A DNA stretch of 64,000 bases from HK1 sp965202875. GTDB taxonomy: Bacteria; Pseudomonadota; Gammaproteobacteria; HK1. Of this stretch, positions 51,543-60,267 are shown one piece after another. The stretch lies in contig OZ241870.1 in assembly GCA_965202875.1 (NCBI GenBank), positions 5,208,001 to 5,272,000 of the forward strand, read 5' to 3'. The position numbers were made by a program, and so were the translations under genes. Under the pieces are notes generated by a model. It saw nothing but the letters and a program-made list of their open reading frames with translations, did not search any database and had not been told where the DNA came from. Every line of letters begins with the position of its first letter. Position 1 is the first letter of the stretch.

Positions 51543-52358
51543 ATGCACGACACGGATGACGAATACATGAAGATCGTGCTGGATGCGATTCGTATCTGTG
51601 CGCGGTACAAACCGAAGTTCGGGCAGGGAGTCAAAGGCGAAGGCTTGACACTGGAACAGTTTCAGAATCTGTACCGGGGAGATGCATTCTATAGTTGGTT
51701 CGGGCTGGACAATCCCATGCTGTACGCGGCGCACAAGGCAGCCGGAGGAATGACGAGCATATACCGGCAAATCGGAATCGGATGCGAAAAGTTGTTTCGC
51801 AGGGTGATGAAGGATTCTCTCGAATTGTCGGAAGAGGATGTGACTTGGTCGTACCGCGTCACGTTGCCGAATGGGCGGACGCGGACATTGCATCTGGATG
51901 GTCGGGTTCCGCTCGACAAGATCGGCAGCAAAGGCAAACGGGATCGCTTTCATGACTGGATGAGGGACTCCGCAGAGATGTTGGATGTCGATCCAAAGGT
52001 ATTCAAAAATTTGACGGGTACGATTTTCGAGGTACGACAAGGATACAAGAGCAAGGATTCGAAACGACAAAACGCCGATATCGCCAACGCCGCCACCGCT
52101 TACACAAAAGGGTATTTCCCTTGCGCCGCCATTCTGTCGGGACAAATCGACAACGATGTCCTCTTCCGTTACCGTGCCGATAAATGGTCGGTCGTGACCG
52201 GCGTGATCGGGACGGGAAACCCTGTGTTGTCGACCTATGATTTCGTGAAAGACGTGATTGGATATGATTTGGCGGCATTCTTCGAGCGCAACAGCTCCAC
52301 GCTTCAAAGAGAGATCGACGCAATCCTGAAGGCTCTCCTGGCTCCGGAAACGAAATGA
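51543..52358 (+). CDS. Putative type II restriction endonuclease
   Basis: The product has 271 residues. I do not recognise the exact family. The likely nuclease motif is TGTIFEVRQGYKSKDSKRQN (E163, K169 or K171), a strand-Glu followed by a Lys-rich loop, and NADIANAATAYTKGYFPCAA just after it. The N-terminal part is helical (FGQGVKGEGLTLEQFQNLYR). It ends LQREIDAILKALLAPETK and overlaps the methyltransferase start by 4 bases, the standard arrangement of restriction-modification pairs, which is the main reason for the call. It starts 76 bases beyond the end of the truncated permease homology. AT content is higher than in the neighbouring transporter genes. Confidence 0.65.
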   Translation: MHDTDDEYMKIVLDAIRICARYKPKFGQGVKGEGLTLEQFQNLYRGDAFYSWFGLDNPMLYAAHKAAGGMTSIYRQIGIGCEKLFRRVMKDSLELSEEDVTWSYRVTLPNGRTRTLHLDGRVPLDKIGSKGKRDRFHDWMRDSAEMLDVDPKVFKNLTGTIFEVRQGYKSKDSKRQNADIANAATAYTKGYFPCAAILSGQIDNDVLFRYRADKWSVVTGVIGTGNPVLSTYDFVKDVIGYDLAAFFERNSSTLQREIDAILKALLAPETK

Positions 52359-53602
52359 ACACGGTTGCCAGAGAAGATCTCCGCCAAAGAGCGGACTATA
52401 CCCACAAGTTCAACACGAACACGGGACGACACGGCTGGCTGCGGCTGACACCGGCATATTCGGTCAAGATCGTTGAAGAAATCATCCGCCGGTACGAAGA
52501 TCCGATGCAGGTGCTGGATCCATTCTGCGGAACGGCGACCACCGCACTGAGCGCGGCATATCACGGGCATGGCAGTGTGACGACGGAGATCAATCCATTT
52601 CTCGTCTGGCTCGGACAAGCCAAGACGGCGCAGTATTCCGATACATCGATTGATTCTGCACGAAAAGCGTGTGCGAGGATCATCGAGTCCGTGAAGAACG
52701 GGGGAGTCGTGCCGGTAAAACCACCGCCTATTCATGATATTGAAAGATGGTGGTCCAAAGAAACGCTTGAGTTCCTGTGTTCCCTGCAAGCCGGTATCGA
52801 GATGGAGAGCGAGGAAGATTCCCCGGAAAGAGTGCTTCTTCTGGTCGCATTCTGCAGAACGCTGATCGAACTTTCGAATGCCGCATTCAACCACCAGTCC
52901 ATGTCCTTCAAGAACGACGATCAATTGCATCTCCCGCTCGATACGGACATGGGAGAGGTGTTCAGCGAAGACGTGCGTTTCGTGCTGGACGGCGCCGGAG
53001 AGAATCCGGAAGGTTCGAGTCGAGTGGTTCATGGAGATTCCAGGAACCTTTCCGAAACGGTGGACGGCCTTTTCAATCTTGTCATTACCTCCCCGCCGTA
53101 TGCGAACCGGATGTCGTACATACGCGAGCTTCGTCCGTACATGTACTGGCTCGGATTTCTGGACAATGGACGGGCTGCGGGTGAGCTGGATTGGGCGGCA
53201 ATCGGTGGAACATGGGGCGTGGCAACGAGCAAATTGGTCGATTGGGAGCGTCCGGCGGATCCGTTCGAGCATCCGATCCTGGATCGGACGCTGGAGGAGA
53301 TACGGCATCGTGACAACAAGAATGGAAGGATATTGGCGAATTACGTGGCGAAGTATTTCGATGACATGTGGAAGCATCTCAATTCGTTGGTTCTCGTGCT
53401 GGGCGGGAACAGCGAGATCCATTACATCGTGGGCAATTCCACGTTTTACGGAGCGCTGTTGTCCGTGGAGAGGCTGTACGTGGTGATGTTCGAGCGGTTG
53501 GGATTCGAGGAGATTGCCTGCCGCGCGATACGCAAGCGGAATTCCAGGAAGGAGTTGTTCGAGTTCGACGTCTCTGCGAAGTGGACCGGAGGAAGGCAAT
53601 GA
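52355..53602 (+). CDS. DNA methyltransferase with TSPPY motif (probably N4-cytosine)
   Basis: The product has 415 residues. HGWLRLTPAYSVKIVEEIIR precedes motif I, VLDPFCGTATTALSAAYHGH (about 53-72, SAM binding). The catalytic motif IV is LVITSPPYANRMSYIRELRP (about 246-265). SPPY rather than DPPY favours N4-cytosine methylation. The C-terminal part YIVGNSTFYGALLSVERLYV is conserved in similar enzymes. Its start overlaps the endonuclease stop, and its stop (TGA 53600-53602) overlaps the ATG of the intact permease at 53599. The AGGAGG ribosome site of the permease lies inside its last codons, so transport-gene translation depends on this reading frame. Confidence 0.85.
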   Translation: MNTVAREDLRQRADYTHKFNTNTGRHGWLRLTPAYSVKIVEEIIRRYEDPMQVLDPFCGTATTALSAAYHGHGSVTTEINPFLVWLGQAKTAQYSDTSIDSARKACARIIESVKNGGVVPVKPPPIHDIERWWSKETLEFLCSLQAGIEMESEEDSPERVLLLVAFCRTLIELSNAAFNHQSMSFKNDDQLHLPLDTDMGEVFSEDVRFVLDGAGENPEGSSRVVHGDSRNLSETVDGLFNLVITSPPYANRMSYIRELRPYMYWLGFLDNGRAAGELDWAAIGGTWGVATSKLVDWERPADPFEHPILDRTLEEIRHRDNKNGRILANYVAKYFDDMWKHLNSLVLVLGGNSEIHYIVGNSTFYGALLSVERLYVVMFERLGFEEIACRAIRKRNSRKELFEFDVSAKWTGGRQ

Positions 53603-54573
53603 CGACGGCGGGAAAGGCCATGGCGCGAGCATCGCGGGCGGACGTTTCTTCGCGCCTGCCCGGCAAGGCGCCGGCGGGCGGGACGCCCCGGGGCGGGGTC
53701 AACCAGCGGCTCCAGGCCCTCCTGCCGAAGCTCGTGCTGTCCCCGAGCGTCTTCCTCGTCCTCGTCTTCGTCTACGGCTTCATCGCCTTCACCGGCTATC
53801 TCTCCTTCACCGGCAGCCGCATCCTGCCGAGCTTCGAGCTCGTCGGCCTCGACAACTACGTGCGGCTCTTCTCGCTCAGGAACTGGAGCATCGCGCTCAG
53901 GAACCTCGCGATCTTCGGCGTGCTCTACATCGCGGTGTGCACCGCGATCGGGCTGTTCCTCGCCATCCTGCTCGACCAGAAGATCCGCGGCGAGGGGATG
54001 CTGCGCCCGATCTACCTCTATCCGATGGCGCTGTCCTTCATCGTCACCGGGACCGCCTGGAAATGGTTCCTCGACCCCGGCATCGGGCTTCAGAACACCA
54101 TGCACCTCTGGGGCTGGGAGAGCTTCGAGTTCACCTGGATCAAGGACCGGACCATGGCGATCTACACCATCGTGATCGCCGCGGTCTGGCAGTCCTCCGG
54201 CTTCGTGATGGCCATGTTCCTCGCCGGCCTCCGGGGCATCGACAACGAGGTCCTCAAGGCTGCGCAGATCGACGGGGCCTCCAACGTGCAGCTCTACCGG
54301 CGGATCGTCATCCCGCAGCTCCGCCCCGCCTTCCTCTCCGCCTTCGTGGTGCTCGCGCACCTCGCCATCAAGAGCTACGACCTGGTGGTGGCGCTGACCA
54401 ACGGCGGCCCCGGCCGGGCCACCGAGATGCCCGCCACCTTCATGTACTCCTATACCTTCACGCGGAACCAGATGGCGGTCGGGGCGTCTTCCGCGGTGAT
54501 CATGCTGGCGATGATCGCCTCGGTGATCGTCCCCTACCTCTACGCCGAGATCCGGCAGGGGAAACGCACGTGA
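53599..54573 (+). CDS. Sugar ABC transporter permease 1 (MalF/GtsB-like)
   Basis: The product has 324 residues with six membrane segments, the first at about 48-70 (VFLVLVFVYGFIAFTGYLSF). It has the EAA loop typical of binding-protein-dependent permeases: EVLKAAQIDGASNVQLYRRI followed by VIPQLRPAF. A short Arg/Gly-rich leader precedes the first segment. Start and stop overlap the neighbouring methyltransferase and permease 2 genes by 4 bases each. It pairs with permease 2 to form the channel for the sugar bound by the 45460 receptor. The first 557 bases are duplicated at 50908. Confidence 0.92.
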   Translation: MTTAGKAMARASRADVSSRLPGKAPAGGTPRGGVNQRLQALLPKLVLSPSVFLVLVFVYGFIAFTGYLSFTGSRILPSFELVGLDNYVRLFSLRNWSIALRNLAIFGVLYIAVCTAIGLFLAILLDQKIRGEGMLRPIYLYPMALSFIVTGTAWKWFLDPGIGLQNTMHLWGWESFEFTWIKDRTMAIYTIVIAAVWQSSGFVMAMFLAGLRGIDNEVLKAAQIDGASNVQLYRRIVIPQLRPAFLSAFVVLAHLAIKSYDLVVALTNGGPGRATEMPATFMYSYTFTRNQMAVGASSAVIMLAMIASVIVPYLYAEIRQGKRT

Positions 54574-55451
54574 GCGTCGTCTCCCAGGACACCGCGGTCA
54601 GCACCGGCCGGCTCGCGCGGGCCGCGATCTACGCCGCGCTCCTCGTCTTCGCGGTCTACTACCTCCTGCCGCTCTACATGATGGTGGTGAACTCGGTGAA
54701 GCCGCTCGACGAGATCCGCTCCGGCAACATGCTGGCGCTGCCGCAGGCGTTCACCCTCGCCCCCTGGCTCTCCGCCTGGTCCACCGCGCAGATCGGGGTG
54801 GAGCCCACGGGACTCGTGCCTTACTTCTGGAACACCCTCCGGATGGTGGTGCCTGCCGTCGCGATCTCCACCATCATGGGCGCCCTCAACGGCTACGTGC
54901 TGACCAAGTGGCGCTTCCGGGGCGATACGGTGCTGTTCGGCTGCCTGCTCTTCGCCTGCTTCATCCCCTTCCAGATCGTGCTGATCCCGATGGCCTCGGT
55001 GCTCGGCTTCCTGAACCTCGCCGGCACCACCACGGGCTTGGTGCTGGTCCACGTGGTCTACGGCCTCGGCTTCACCACGCTGTTCTTCCGCAACTACTAC
55101 GCCGCCTTCCCCACCGAGCTGGTCAAGGCGGCGCAGATCGACGGCGCGGGGTTCTTCCGGATCTTTTGGCGCATCCTCCTGCCGAGCTCCGGGCCGATCG
55201 TCGTGGTCACCGTGATCTGGCAGTTCACGAACGTCTGGAACGACTTCCTGTTCGGGGTCTCCTTCGCGGACTACGACTCCATGCCGATGACCGTGGCGCT
55301 GAACAACCTCGTCTCGTCGTCCACCGGCGTGAAGGAGTACAACGTCCACTTCGCGGGCGCGATCCTCGCCGCCCTCCCCACCCTCGTGGTCTACGTCGTC
55401 TCCGGGCGCTACTTCGTGCGCGGCCTGATGGCCGGCGCGGTGAAGGGATGA
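54570..55451 (+). CDS. Sugar ABC transporter permease 2 (MalG/GtsC-like)
   Basis: The product has 293 residues, beginning with GTG at 54570 overlapping the stop of permease 1 (GTGA). Six membrane segments are visible (AAIYAALLVFAVYYLLPLYM is the first; ILAALPTLVVYVVSGRYFVR the last). The EAA loop is ELVKAAQIDGAGFFRIFWRI followed by LLPSSGPI. VNSVKPLDEIRSG and NTLRMVVPAVAISTIMGALN are family-typical. The ATPase gene should follow directly. Instead, the end of this gene and the first codons of an ATPase copy are followed by the second insert (55490-57140). Confidence 0.92.
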   Translation: MSVVSQDTAVSTGRLARAAIYAALLVFAVYYLLPLYMMVVNSVKPLDEIRSGNMLALPQAFTLAPWLSAWSTAQIGVEPTGLVPYFWNTLRMVVPAVAISTIMGALNGYVLTKWRFRGDTVLFGCLLFACFIPFQIVLIPMASVLGFLNLAGTTTGLVLVHVVYGLGFTTLFFRNYYAAFPTELVKAAQIDGAGFFRIFWRILLPSSGPIVVVTVIWQFTNVWNDFLFGVSFADYDSMPMTVALNNLVSSSTGVKEYNVHFAGAILAALPTLVVYVVSGRYFVRGLMAGAVKG

Positions 55452-55488
55452 GGCCGAACGAGCCCATGCGCTTTCTTGAAATCGAATC
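55424..55488 (+). repeat. Left copy of the duplicated permease2-ATPase junction
   Basis: GGCCTGATGGCCGGCGCGGT...ATGCGCTTTCTTGAAATCGAA parallels 57143-57210 (GGCCCGATGGCCGGCGCCGG...ATGGCCTTTCTCGAAATCGAA). Both contain the end of permease 2 (...GAVKG, stop) and the first codons of the ATPase. The pair brackets the second inserted cassette. Confidence 0.8.
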
Positions 55489-55534
55489 CGCGGGCGCGCG
55501 GGCTTGGCCGTCGCGCCCCGTCCGGGCCGGGTGA
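55466..55534 (+). pseudogene. Relic of the ABC ATPase start
   Basis: A 22-codon frame starts MRFLEIES, matching MAFLEIER of the intact ATPase at 57189, then runs into inserted sequence and stops at 55534. It shows that an ATPase gene once began directly after permease 2. Confidence 0.7.
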
Positions 55535-55554
55535 ACGTAGCCGTCGAATGTCGT

Positions 55555-55991
<437 letters not shown>

Positions 55992-56025
55992 GGGGTGGTG
56001 GTGAGCGGCTTGGCCGAGCCGCGGT

Positions 56026-56460
56026 TCAACGGAAAGGGTCTTGCACGCGCAACTCCCGGAACAGCGAAAAGTCGCGGTCTCGCGTGAGCAGCGCCTCCAC
56101 GCCGTGGGCGACGCAAATCGCAGCGATCCGGGCATCGTGTACGACGCCGCCAACGACACGCGGCAACAAGACGAACCGGCGAAGGATGTCCGCGAACTCT
56201 TCGGTCTCGCCGATCATGCGGTTCGTTGGGGACGCTTGCCATGCGGAGAACTGCCGCCATGCGTCCTCCGGCGTGGTGGCCGCGTCCCGCCAGATGCGGC
56301 GATTGGTCACTACGCTGAGGAATTCGTAGCAGCAAGGCCAAGGGATCGCCCACGGCCGGTCGCTTTCCGCAAGCTCCTGCATCAGGGCGTGTGCTTGTTC
56401 GCCCACTTGCGCTTCCCGCCGATGCGCGTACACGAGCAGATTGGTGTCCACGGCGATCAC
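56026..56460 (-). CDS. vapC: VapC-family PIN-domain toxin
   Basis: The product has 144 residues. The PIN ribonuclease core is seen as MIAVDTNLLVYAH (catalytic Asp5), the mid-protein Glu in CYEFLSVVTN, and HDARIAAICVAHGVEALLTR followed by DRDFSLF with the remaining Asp residues. It cleaves RNA to halt growth when freed from VapB. The start overlaps the VapB stop by 4 bases. It appears intact, unlike the surrounding remnants, which fits addiction keeping the cassette in place. Confidence 0.9.
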   Translation of the reverse strand: MIAVDTNLLVYAHRREAQVGEQAHALMQELAESDRPWAIPWPCCYEFLSVVTNRRIWRDAATTPEDAWRQFSAWQASPTNRMIGETEEFADILRRFVLLPRVVGGVVHDARIAAICVAHGVEALLTRDRDFSLFRELRVQDPFR

Positions 56461-56702
56461 GGTGCGCCCGAGTCACCGTAGATCAGCTCGCGCAGTTCGG
56501 GCCAGGAGTACGTTGCCAAGGGGTCGGGCGCGTCGGCGTCGCCCACGCGTAAATCCGGCAGCTTGTACCGGCGAGGGTTTGCGGTCACGAGGACCCGACG
56601 AAGGCCGTCTTCCACGACGGCGCGCAATGGCCGGCCTGTTTCCTTCGCATGCCGCTTCGCACGGGTGAGCAGCTCGTCGTGGATGTCCAAGGTTGTCTTC
56701 AT
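56457..56702 (-). CDS. vapB: VapB-family antitoxin
   Basis: The product has 81 residues. The N-terminal ribbon-helix-helix-like segment MKTTLDIHDELLTRAKRHAK, then ETGRPLRAVVEDGLRRVL, is the DNA-binding part, and the Pro/Asp-rich tail (DPLATYSWPELRELIYGD) would wrap the toxin. Met at 56702 is the family start; an earlier in-frame ATG adds unrelated residues. VapBC usually represses its own promoter, which should lie in 56703-56745. Confidence 0.88.
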   Translation of the reverse strand: MKTTLDIHDELLTRAKRHAKETGRPLRAVVEDGLRRVLVTANPRRYKLPDLRVGDADAPDPLATYSWPELRELIYGDSGAP

Positions 56703-56744
56703 GGTCGCCATTCTAGCCATACAGACCAATATGGGACAACCATA

Positions 56745-56945
56745 GGGGCGGGAATGACGTGCGACCGCGAGGTCCGTGCAGGACTGGGCCGCTCCTTCCG
56801 GTTCTACAATGCCGAGCGTCGCCATCAGGGTCTTGGGCGCTGGACACCCGATACGGTGTATGCTGACGGCGACTCATGGCCCAAGGCAGCGTGAAGCAGG
56901 GGAACCACAGGGGGCGGAGGACACTTATCGGTCTGTCCAATAATC
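56745..56945 (+). mobile_element. Internally deleted IS3-family remnant
   Basis: GCGGGAATGACGTGCGACCG at 56752 and the following bases match 33500-33530, i.e. the orfA part of the IS3 element together with the edge of the palindrome inserted there. It then jumps to the end of orfB (SFRFYNAERRHQGLGRWTPD, TVYADG). The right end includes GTCCAATAATCGGGGTCCAC. Most of the element is lost. Confidence 0.65.
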
Positions 56946-57017
56946 GGGGTCCACTTCTGCCAAACCCATCGAGCCGATCTGCGTCCATCGATTGGTTCGG
57001 CCGACTGCGGCAGCGCA

Positions 57018-57170
57018 ATGAGGTTGGAGGACTACGCCATTCGCATCAAGCCGCTCCCCCGCGAAGAAGGCGGCGGCATTCCGGTGATCGTTCCGGACTT
57101 GCCCGGCTGCGTGGCCGGTGGGGAGACCATCGGAACGGCTACGGCCCGATGGCCGGCGCCGGCGCGGTGA
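57018..57170 (+). pseudogene. N-terminal remnant of a HicB-like antitoxin
   Basis: MRLEDYAIRIKPLPREEGGG followed by IPVIVPDLPGCVAGGETIG is the start of a HicB-type fold (VPDLPGC-A-G-T is its hallmark). The frame then enters the duplicated permease2-ATPase junction and stops. No hicA gene is nearby. Confidence 0.65.
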
Positions 57171-57210
57171 AAGGGTGAGACCGCTCCCATGGCCTTTCTC
57201 GAAATCGAAC
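57143..57210 (+). repeat. Right copy of the duplicated permease2-ATPase junction
   Basis: This is the partner of 55424-55488. It holds a short relic of the end of permease 2 (GCGCGGTGAAAGGGTGA) directly before the true ATPase start at 57189, plus a small internal GCCGGC duplication. The inserted cassette lies between the two copies. Confidence 0.8.
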
Positions 57211-58421
57211 GCCTGCACAAGCACTACGGCCCGGTCGAGGTCCTGACCGACGTCAACCTCTCGATCGAGGAAGGGGGGTTCCTCGTCCTCGTGGGGCCGT
57301 CCGGCTGCGGCAAGTCCACGCTGCTCTACACCATCGCGGGCCTCGAAGCGATCACGCGGGGCGAGATCCGCATCGACGGCCGCGCCGTCAACGACCTCCC
57401 GCCCTCGAAGCGCGACATCGCCATGGTGTTCCAGTCCTACGCGCTCTATCCCACGATGAGCGTGGCCGAGAACATGGGCTTCGGCATGGAGATGCGCGGC
57501 GTGCCCAAGGCCGAGCGGCGCCGGGCGGTGGCCGAGGTGGCGAAGACGTTGCGGATCGAGCACCTGCTGTCACGCCGCCCCGGCCAGCTCTCCGGCGGGC
57601 AGCGCCAGCGCGTGGCCATGGGGCGGGCGCTGGTGCGCAACCCCAAGCTCTTCCTCTTCGACGAGCCACTGTCCAACCTCGACGCCAAGCTGCGCATCGA
57701 CATGCGCACGGAGATCAAGCGCCTCCACCAGTCCCTGGGGACGACCATCGTCTACGTGACCCACGACCAGATCGAGGCGATGACCCTGGCGACCCGGATC
57801 GCGGTCCTGAAGGATGGCGTCCTGCAGCAGTTCGGCGCCCCCGCCGAGATCTACGACGACCCCGCCAACCTGTTCGTCGCGGAGTTCATGGGCTCGCCTT
57901 CGATGAACCTGTTTCCGGTGACGGTGCAGGCGGACGGCGCCGTCCTGGGGATCGTCGTCGAACGCGCGGGCGGCGGGCCGGTGACCCTGCCGCTCGGCGC
58001 GGCGGATGGCACGGCGGGCGGCGCCGCGAGCGCCCCGGCGGGCAGCTCGGCGACCCGCCTGGCGGGTATCGCCGCGACCGGTCCGGCGGGCGGCCTCGCC
58101 GCTTATGCCGGGCGCGAGGCGATCTTCGGCATCCGCCCCGAGGCGATCACCGAGGTTCCCGCGGACGGCATCGCCGACGGAATCGCGGACGGCGACGTTG
58201 CCGGCGGCATCGCGAGCCGCACGGCCACCGCCGAGTGCCTGGTGGAGGTCGTGGAGCCGGCCGGGGCCGACACCTACGTGGTCACCCGGCTGGGCGGCAG
58301 GGAAGTGGTCGCGCGGATGAGCCCGGACTGCAAGGCGCGCGCGGGTGAGACGATCCCCTTCGCCTTCCGCCTGGACAAGGCCGTCTTCTTCGACCCCGAA
58401 ACCCATGCGCGCATCGCCTGA
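57189..58421 (+). CDS. Sugar ABC transporter ATPase (MalK/UgpC family)
   Basis: The product has 410 residues. Walker A GPSGCGKSTL (about 38-47), Q-loop in MVFQSYALYP, signature LSGGQRQRVAMGRAL and Walker B LFLFDEPLSNLD are intact, followed by the switch His in YVTHDQIEAMTL. The C-terminal regulatory TOBE-type domain (about 240 on) is enlarged by Gly/Ala-rich stretches (GTAGGAASAPAGSSATRLAG and ADGIADGIADGDVAGGIASR) not usual for the family. It energises the two permeases and belongs to the operon starting at 45460, from which it is separated by the second inserted cassette. Confidence 0.93.
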   Translation: MAFLEIERLHKHYGPVEVLTDVNLSIEEGGFLVLVGPSGCGKSTLLYTIAGLEAITRGEIRIDGRAVNDLPPSKRDIAMVFQSYALYPTMSVAENMGFGMEMRGVPKAERRRAVAEVAKTLRIEHLLSRRPGQLSGGQRQRVAMGRALVRNPKLFLFDEPLSNLDAKLRIDMRTEIKRLHQSLGTTIVYVTHDQIEAMTLATRIAVLKDGVLQQFGAPAEIYDDPANLFVAEFMGSPSMNLFPVTVQADGAVLGIVVERAGGGPVTLPLGAADGTAGGAASAPAGSSATRLAGIAATGPAGGLAAYAGREAIFGIRPEAITEVPADGIADGIADGDVAGGIASRTATAECLVEVVEPAGADTYVVTRLGGREVVARMSPDCKARAGETIPFAFRLDKAVFFDPETHARIA

Positions 58422-58427
58422 TCCTCC

Positions 58428-60116
58428 ATGCCGCCGTCGCCGGACATCGTCATCGTCGGCTCCGGCATGGGCGGGGCGACGGTCGCGGCGGGGCTTGCGG
58501 CCACCGGCGCCTCCATCCTGATCCTGGAGCGCGGCGAACGGCTGCGGCCCGGCAACGGGGAGCGTTCGACGAAGGCGATCTTCGTGGAGAACCGCTTCCG
58601 GACGAAGGAGCTGTGGCTGGACGGGGAGGGGCAGCCGTTCAACCCCGGCAACTTCTACTACGTGGGCGGGAACTCGAAGCTCTACGGGGCGGCCCTCTTC
58701 CGCTTCCGGCGCGAGGACTTCGAGGCGCGCGAGCATCCGGGCGGGGTCTCTCCCGCTTGGCCCTTTTCCTACGAGGAGCTGGAGCCGTGGTACGGCCGGG
58801 CGGAAGCGCTCTACCAGGTGCGCGGAAGCGCGGGCGAAGACCCCACCGAACCGCCCCGTTCGACGCCCTACCCCCATCCGCCCGTCCCCGACGAGCCGGC
58901 GATCGCCCGCGTCCGCGAACGCCTGAAGCAGCGGGGCCTGCATCCCTTCTCCCTCCCCCTGGGTGTCGACGTCGAGCGCTGGCTTCAAGGCGGTCGGACC
59001 CCCTGGGACGGTCATCCCGACACCCGATCGGGCAAGATGGACGCGGAGACCTGCGGGCTTGCAGCGGCGCTCGAATACGCCAACGTCCGGCTCGAAACCG
59101 GCGCGCGGGTGGAGCGCCTGGAGGCGACGCCCGACGGCCGGTGTGTTTCGGCGGTGCACGTGCGAAAGGGAGGGAGGACGGAAAAGCTGACCCCCGGCAT
59201 CGTCGTCCTGTGCGCCGGCGCGGTGAACTCCGCGGCGATCCTGCTGCGCTCGACGGGTGGCGCTCGTACGGTGAGCGGTGCCCGTCCGGCGGACGGCGCC
59301 CGTTCGGTAGATGAGATCCATGCCGCGGGCGGCGCCCATACGACCGGCGGCACCCGCTCGGCCGGCAGCGCCCATACGGCCGGCAGCATCCCTCCGGTAA
59401 GTGAGACCCATGCCGCGGACGGCACCCATACGACCGGCGGCAGCCGTCCGCCGGGCCTTGCGAACCGCTCGGGCCAGGTCGGCCGGCACTTCATGAACCA
59501 CAACTGCTCGGCGATGCTCGCCATCGATCCGCGCCGCCTCAACCGCGCGGTCTACCAGAAGACCCTGGGCCTCAACGACTTCTATCTGTCGGACGGTGAC
59601 GGCGGCCCGCCGCTCGGCAACGTCCAGCTCCTCGGCAAGATCGACGGAACGATCCTGAAGGCGAACGTGCCATGGGCGCCGAAGCCCCTGCTCGATCGGG
59701 CCGCCCGCCATTCCGTGGACTGGTACCTCATGAGCGAGGACCTGCCGGACCCGGAAAGCCGCGTGCGCATCGACGGCCGGGACGTCGTCCTCGACTGGAC
59801 CCGCACGAACATGGAGGCGCACCGGCGGCTTTCGGCCGTCATGCGCCGGGTGCTGAAGGACTGCGGCTATCCAATCGTGCTGGCCAAGCCCTTCAACCGG
59901 CGCACGCCCTCGCACCAGTGCGGGACGGTCCGCATCGGCGACGACCCCGCCCGCTCGGCGCTGGACCCGCACTGCAAGGCGTGGGATCACGACAACCTCT
60001 ACGTGGCGGACGCCTCCTGCCTGCCCACGTCCGCGGCGGTCAACCCGGCCCTGACGGTGGCCGCACTGGCCCTTCGCGCCGCCGATCACATCCGCCGTAC
60101 GGAGCTCGGCGCGTGA
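58428..60116 (+). CDS. GMC-family oxidoreductase with an internal repeat insertion
   Basis: The product has 562 residues. The FAD motif is DIVIVGSGMGGATVAAGLAA. VGGNSKLYGAALFRFRREDF is conserved in gluconate/glucoside-type GMC enzymes. The C-terminal catalytic part THQCGTVRIGDDP...LDPHCKAWDHDNLYVADASC and LPTSAAVNPALTVAALALRA is intact. Between LLRSTGG and LANRSGQVGRHF an insert of about 66 residues contains imperfect repeats (DEIHAAGGAHTTGGTR, SETHAADGTHTTGGSR). Without it the join would be normal for the family. It lies 6 bases after the sugar ABC ATPase and probably oxidises the imported sugar. Confidence 0.85.
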   Translation: MPPSPDIVIVGSGMGGATVAAGLAATGASILILERGERLRPGNGERSTKAIFVENRFRTKELWLDGEGQPFNPGNFYYVGGNSKLYGAALFRFRREDFEAREHPGGVSPAWPFSYEELEPWYGRAEALYQVRGSAGEDPTEPPRSTPYPHPPVPDEPAIARVRERLKQRGLHPFSLPLGVDVERWLQGGRTPWDGHPDTRSGKMDAETCGLAAALEYANVRLETGARVERLEATPDGRCVSAVHVRKGGRTEKLTPGIVVLCAGAVNSAAILLRSTGGARTVSGARPADGARSVDEIHAAGGAHTTGGTRSAGSAHTAGSIPPVSETHAADGTHTTGGSRPPGLANRSGQVGRHFMNHNCSAMLAIDPRRLNRAVYQKTLGLNDFYLSDGDGGPPLGNVQLLGKIDGTILKANVPWAPKPLLDRAARHSVDWYLMSEDLPDPESRVRIDGRDVVLDWTRTNMEAHRRLSAVMRRVLKDCGYPIVLAKPFNRRTPSHQCGTVRIGDDPARSALDPHCKAWDHDNLYVADASCLPTSAAVNPALTVAALALRAADHIRRTELGA

Positions 60117-60267
60117 ACCACCCGCCCGCCGCCGTCACGAGCGTCGGCCGCGGGGCCGGACGCCCACGTGCTGCCCACCGTCGGAAGCCTCCTCCACCGC
60201 GTGGAGTTCGGCGTATGGGTATTCCAATCGTCACCGTCACGAACCCCGGCCGCACCGGAGCCGCACG

